Source: an uncultured Collinsella sp. (GTDB lineage Bacteria > Actinomycetota > Coriobacteriia > Coriobacteriales > Coriobacteriaceae). From it: 64,000 bases of DNA. Made by a program: the position numbers and the translations under genes. Below are positions 60,908 through 64,000 of the stretch, one piece after another (positions within the stretch are counted from its first letter, which is position 1; each line of letters opens with the position of its first letter). The stretch covers positions 1-64,000 of the forward strand of contig CANRSF010000011.1 of the NCBI GenBank assembly GCA_947642445.1, written 5' to 3'. The notes below the pieces were generated by a model. It worked only from the letters and a program-made list of their open reading frames with translations, had not been told where the DNA came from and searched no databases.

Positions 60908-62299
60908 ATGACGGTGGATTTAAACAGGCTGATTCTGGGCAAGAGCTACAACTCTACCAAGGTCTTTCGTACGGCCCAGCATGTGGTTCAGGCCATCCTG
61001 CTCGGTATTGTCGTTCCGGCGCTTATCCTGCTGCTTATCTGGGATTTAACCGATAATCCCAATCCCGTTCCGGGCGTTGTCGTTATTGCCGGTCTGGTCA
61101 TGCTGTGCTTCTTTTTCTCGTATGTCTTTGTGGTCCCCGACGACCTCACATCGAGCGCAACCGACCGTACGCTCGCCATCGCATCAAAAATATTCGCCTA
61201 CACGTCGCGCGGCCTTACGCCCGAAGCGGCCCTGGGCGCCTCTAAAATTATCCTGTCCGAGACCATCGCCTCTGCCATCTGCTTTACCGATGGCAAACAG
61301 GTGTTGGCAAGCTGGGGCGAGGACTCGGCAAAGTGCCCTGCCGGCACCCCGGTTGTGCTCAAGACCACGCTCAACGTGATCGAGTCCGGCGAGCAGAGTG
61401 TATTTTCGCGCGACGCCTCCAATGAGACGGGCGGCTATTTTCCCCGCCTGCGCGCCGGCATTGTCGCGCCGCTTACCGTGCGCGGGCATTGTGTGGGTAC
61501 GCTCGAGCTGTACTATCCCCGCCTGAGCAGCATCGATATGCGCCAGACGGCGTTGGCCTCGGGTTTTGCCGATCTCATCTCCACGCAGCTCGCCAGCTTT
61601 GAGCTCGAGCGCCAGGACGAGCTCACAGCCCGCGTGGAGCTGCGCGCCCTGCAGTCGCAGGTCGACCCGCATTTTCTATTCAATACCATTAGCACGATTG
61701 TGTCGCTCGTTCGAACCGAGCCCGACAAGGCACGATCGCTGCTGATCGACTTCTCCAACTACTATCGTCAGACGCTTTCTGACTCCGATACACTCACCAC
61801 GCTCGAGCACGAGGTGGAACAGGGCACCCGTTATATCAATCTTATGCAGGCCCGGTATGGTGATGGCCGTCTGCGCGTTTCGGTCGACATCGACTTTGAG
61901 GTGCGCGACAGCCTGGTGCCGCCGTTTATCTTGCAGCCGCTGCTCGAAAACTGCATCAAGCATGCGCAGCGCGAGACCGAGCCGCTTTCTATTCGTGTTA
62001 GGGCTTTTGAGACCGATGACGGCTTGGAGATCATCGTCGAAGATGACGGCATCGGTATGAGCGAAGAAGTCTGCGCGCATCTGTTTGAGCAGCATCGCCG
62101 AGAGGAGCCCGAGAGCATTACCGCCGACGGATCCATCAAGCGAGGTTGCGGCCTGGCGCTCTTCAACGTGCTTCAGCGCATCCATTTCTTTTACGGAGAA
62201 GATTCCGGCATGCGCGTGAAGTCCCAGGAAGGCGTGGGAACACAGGTCATCGTTGAATTGAACGGCGAGCCGCATGAACCGGCGCCGTTGACGGTGTAG
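60908..62299 (+). CDS. LytS/YehU-type sensor histidine kinase
   Basis: 463 aa; AGAGGGG before ATG. Two N-terminal membrane helices (about 24-45 and 55-76), then a GAF-like sensor domain (about 85-230, ICFTDGKQVLASWG, VAPLTVRGHCVGTLELYY). The His-kinase region has LQSQVDPHFLFNTISTIV (phospho-acceptor His about 261), and the ATPase part has PPFILQPLLENCIKHA and VEDDGIGM. This is the HisKA_7TM-less LytS/NatK group that pairs with LytTR regulators. Only two helices replace the usual multi-helix receptor. The response regulator gene follows after 37 nt. Confidence 0.93.
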   Translation: MTVDLNRLILGKSYNSTKVFRTAQHVVQAILLGIVVPALILLLIWDLTDNPNPVPGVVVIAGLVMLCFFFSYVFVVPDDLTSSATDRTLAIASKIFAYTSRGLTPEAALGASKIILSETIASAICFTDGKQVLASWGEDSAKCPAGTPVVLKTTLNVIESGEQSVFSRDASNETGGYFPRLRAGIVAPLTVRGHCVGTLELYYPRLSSIDMRQTALASGFADLISTQLASFELERQDELTARVELRALQSQVDPHFLFNTISTIVSLVRTEPDKARSLLIDFSNYYRQTLSDSDTLTTLEHEVEQGTRYINLMQARYGDGRLRVSVDIDFEVRDSLVPPFILQPLLENCIKHAQRETEPLSIRVRAFETDDGLEIIVEDDGIGMSEEVCAHLFEQHRREEPESITADGSIKRGCGLALFNVLQRIHFFYGEDSGMRVKSQEGVGTQVIVELNGEPHEPAPLTV

Positions 62300-62336
62300 C
62301 ACGCGGTTGGATTGAGAAAAAAGAGGGGAAGCACAT

Positions 62337-63071
62337 ATGTCCGAAGGCTGGAACATCTTGGTGGTTGATGACGAGCCTCCAATTAGGGCTGAGCTACGCT
62401 ATCTGTTGGAAAAGGATGCACGTGTGGGACAGATTGCCGAGGCGGGCAATGTCACCGAGGCCGTGGAGTCGATTCTGTCGAACAAGCCCGACGTGCTGTT
62501 TTTGGATATCACGATGCCCGGCCGCTCGGGAATCGAGCTTGCCGAGACGCTGCAGAACCTAAAAACGCCGCCGGTCGTGGTGTTTGTGACGGCATTTGCC
62601 GAGTATGCGGCCGATGCCTATAACCTTGATGCGGTCGACTATGTCGTCAAGCCGGTCGAGGACGCACGCCTGTCAAAGGCACTCGACAAGATCGAAGCAG
62701 CCTTGGGTGTCCGTCGTGTTATCCACGCTCCGCGCCAGCCTTTGCGTCTGACGGTGGACCGCGGGGGCAAAAAGGTGTTCATTCCCGCCGCAGACGTCTG
62801 CTACTTTGAGGCGCGCGCCGATTTTTGCAACGCCATCTGCGCCGAGGGAACCTACCTGATCAATGAGTCGATCTCTTCGCTCGAGCGTCGCTTGGGCTCC
62901 GAGGGCTTTATTCGCGTTCATCGCAGCTATCTGGTCAATTTGGAAGACGTGCACAATGTTGAGATTGGCTCCACGGGGTTGATGGAGCTCAGGCTCGACC
63001 GCGTGAGCTCGACGGTGCCGGTGTCCCGTCGTCGTGCCGCCGAGGTCAAGTCGCACCTGGGGCTTGCGTAA
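62337..63071 (+). CDS. LytTR-family response regulator
   Basis: 244 aa; AGAGGGGAAGC before ATG. Receiver domain (about 5-120) with NILVVDDEPP, phosphorylated Asp in VLFLDITMPG, VTAFAEYA and VKPVED. LytTR DNA-binding domain (about 140-240) with RLTVDRGGKKVFIPAADVCY, FIRVHRSYLVNL and VPVSRRRAAEVK. Partner of the histidine kinase. LytTR regulators bind paired direct repeats and often control wall, carbon-acid uptake or amino-acid genes; the adjacent permease/amidohydrolase genes are possible targets. Confidence 0.94.
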   Translation: MSEGWNILVVDDEPPIRAELRYLLEKDARVGQIAEAGNVTEAVESILSNKPDVLFLDITMPGRSGIELAETLQNLKTPPVVVFVTAFAEYAADAYNLDAVDYVVKPVEDARLSKALDKIEAALGVRRVIHAPRQPLRLTVDRGGKKVFIPAADVCYFEARADFCNAICAEGTYLINESISSLERRLGSEGFIRVHRSYLVNLEDVHNVEIGSTGLMELRLDRVSSTVPVSRRRAAEVKSHLGLA

Positions 63072-63163
63072 GAGGCTTGCGTGTCGTCGTTTACCATCGC
63101 AGGTTTGGTATGGGCGCGCGGTGGGCATAATGGGTGGCATCGAATGAAATCGAAAGGATCATT

Positions 63164-64000
63164 ATGCCCGCGCTTATCACCCATCATCTGTTTGGCGAGG
63201 AAAGCATCGACCGTCTTCCGCAGGGCGTCATCACGTCCGATGAAGAGCGCATTGCCTTTATCTTGGGCAACCAAGGCCCCGACCCGTTTTTCTTTCACAT
63301 TCTGACACCGCGTGTTTCCGACTGCACGCTGCTGGCGCAGGTCATGCATCGGTCGCGCATGTCTCGCCAGTTCGCGTGCCTGCGCGATGGCGTGTCGCAT
63401 CTGCTGCCGCGCGACGCCAGCTTGGGTCGTGCCTTTGCGCTGGGCCTGCTGTCTCATTACGTGCTCGACCGCAACGCTCACCCCTTTGTCTATGAGCAAC
63501 AGTTTGGCATCGTGGAGTCCGATTCAGAGCTTGAGGATTCGAGCAGTCAGGTCCATGCCGTGATCGAGAGCGACCTGGATGTACTGATGCTGCAGCTTAA
63601 ACGCGATGGCGCTACGGTTGACGATTACCCGCCGGCGGGCGAGATCGTCACCACCGATCGCATCAATCGCGTGGCCGGCGTGCTGATGAGCTATGTTGCC
63701 GGACGCGTGTACGGCATTGACATTCCGGCGGGGGAGTACGGTGCTGCCGTTGCCAATATGCAGCGACTTTACCGCGCGATTGAGCCGGCCGGCTCCGTAA
63801 AGACGCGCGCGATCTCGCTGGTTGAGGGCTTGGTGCACGACTACTCGCTGCTCGACGGCCTTGCCCATCGCGTGACGACGGAGCTGCCCGAGCGCACCGG
63901 TAACCTGGGCCATCTGACATGGAAGAATCCCTTTACCGACGAGGTCTCGACCGAGAACTTCCCCGAGGTCTTTGACCGCGCGCTGCTCGATTACGAGTGC
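63164..64000 (+). CDS. Zinc-dependent phospholipase C-like protein (5' part, runs off the window)
   Basis: Open for 279 codons from ATG 63164 (AAAGG 7 nt upstream) to the window end, no stop. Starts MPALITHHLFGEESIDRLPQ; contains GNQGPDPFFFHIL, LLSHYVLDRNAHPFVYEQ and further conserved His/Asp, matching the zinc-dependent phospholipase C/S1-P1-type family often annotated in Firmicutes and Actinobacteria. No signal peptide, so probably cytosolic and of unknown substrate. A CATAAT (63126-63131) may be its -10 box. Confidence 0.85.
   Translation, partial: MPALITHHLFGEESIDRLPQGVITSDEERIAFILGNQGPDPFFFHILTPRVSDCTLLAQVMHRSRMSRQFACLRDGVSHLLPRDASLGRAFALGLLSHYVLDRNAHPFVYEQQFGIVESDSELEDSSSQVHAVIESDLDVLMLQLKRDGATVDDYPPAGEIVTTDRINRVAGVLMSYVAGRVYGIDIPAGEYGAAVANMQRLYRAIEPAGSVKTRAISLVEGLVHDYSLLDGLAHRVTTELPERTGNLGHLTWKNPFTDEVSTENFPEVFDRALLDYEC

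Overview
The window looks like a chromosomal segment of a GC-rich, anaerobic actinobacterium of the Coriobacteriia, most likely Collinsella or a close relative. This is inferred from gene content and codon use, with no database search. Supporting signs are a dnaK-grpE-dnaJ-hspR locus, an actinobacterial FHA / Ser-Thr kinase / PP2C / RodA-PBP locus, pyruvate:ferredoxin oxidoreductase in place of aerobic pyruvate oxidation, a mannose-family PTS, frequent GTG starts, and G/C-ending codons in the core genes.

Layout. 1-2.9 kb: heat-shock genes dnaK (3' end), grpE, a zinc-finger-less dnaJ and hspR. 3.2-5.5 kb: an aconitase-family hydratase. 5.5-7.6 kb: two unrecognised membrane-anchored proteins surrounded by several palindromic repeat families. 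7.8-10.4 kb: clpB. 10.5-13.9 kb: a small acidic protein, an AAA/DUF4143 ATPase behind a 26-bp inverted repeat, and an anchored surface protein. 14.1-19.4 kb: a polytopic membrane protein, a TetR regulator, a divergent 925-aa flavin/iron-sulfur oxidoreductase with two matching operator-like palindromes between them, and hypA. 19.8-23.1 kb: mannose-family PTS (IIAB, IIC, IID) with DUF956. 23.2 kb: tRNA-Arg(CCT) whose 3' end and terminator are duplicated 128 bp downstream. 23.6-33.6 kb, minus strand: an envelope-growth operon of kinase, FhaA-like, FhaB-like, PP2C phosphatase, a RodA-PBP fusion and a PASTA kinase. 34.1-39.9 kb: an A/T-richer accessory cassette made of a membrane regulator with two LuxR-type HTH domains, a secreted protein, two ABC permeases, an ABC ATPase and an exported protein. 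40-45.1 kb: a YcxB-like protein, dnaX, ybaB and recR, with one small unrelated gene inserted. 45.4-49.0 kb: a second kinase/FHA module. 49.5-53.0 kb: nifJ (PFOR). 53.0-54.9 kb: dense structured repeats and a second AAA/DUF4143 ATPase behind 34-bp direct repeats. 55.5-63.1 kb: carbamate kinase, a C39-like cysteine peptidase, an APC amino-acid permease, a metal-dependent amidohydrolase and a LytS/LytTR-type two-component system. 63.2 kb to the end: start of a zinc-dependent phospholipase C-like protein.

How the genes work together. The protein-quality genes (dnaK/grpE/dnaJ/clpB) probably share HspR control, though I found no clear HAIR operator here. The two kinase/FHA clusters plausibly couple phosphorylation to cell-wall growth. 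PFOR, the PTS and carbamate kinase fit fermentative sugar and amino-acid metabolism.

The strongest candidates for undescribed biology are the 34-40 kb cassette with its double-HTH membrane regulator, the RodA-PBP fusion, the two ATPases with different repeat-type operators, and several families of hairpin repeats. Two tandem triplets of these repeats, in different sequence families, share a period of about 80 bp. No transposase, integrase, phage gene or CRISPR array was seen.
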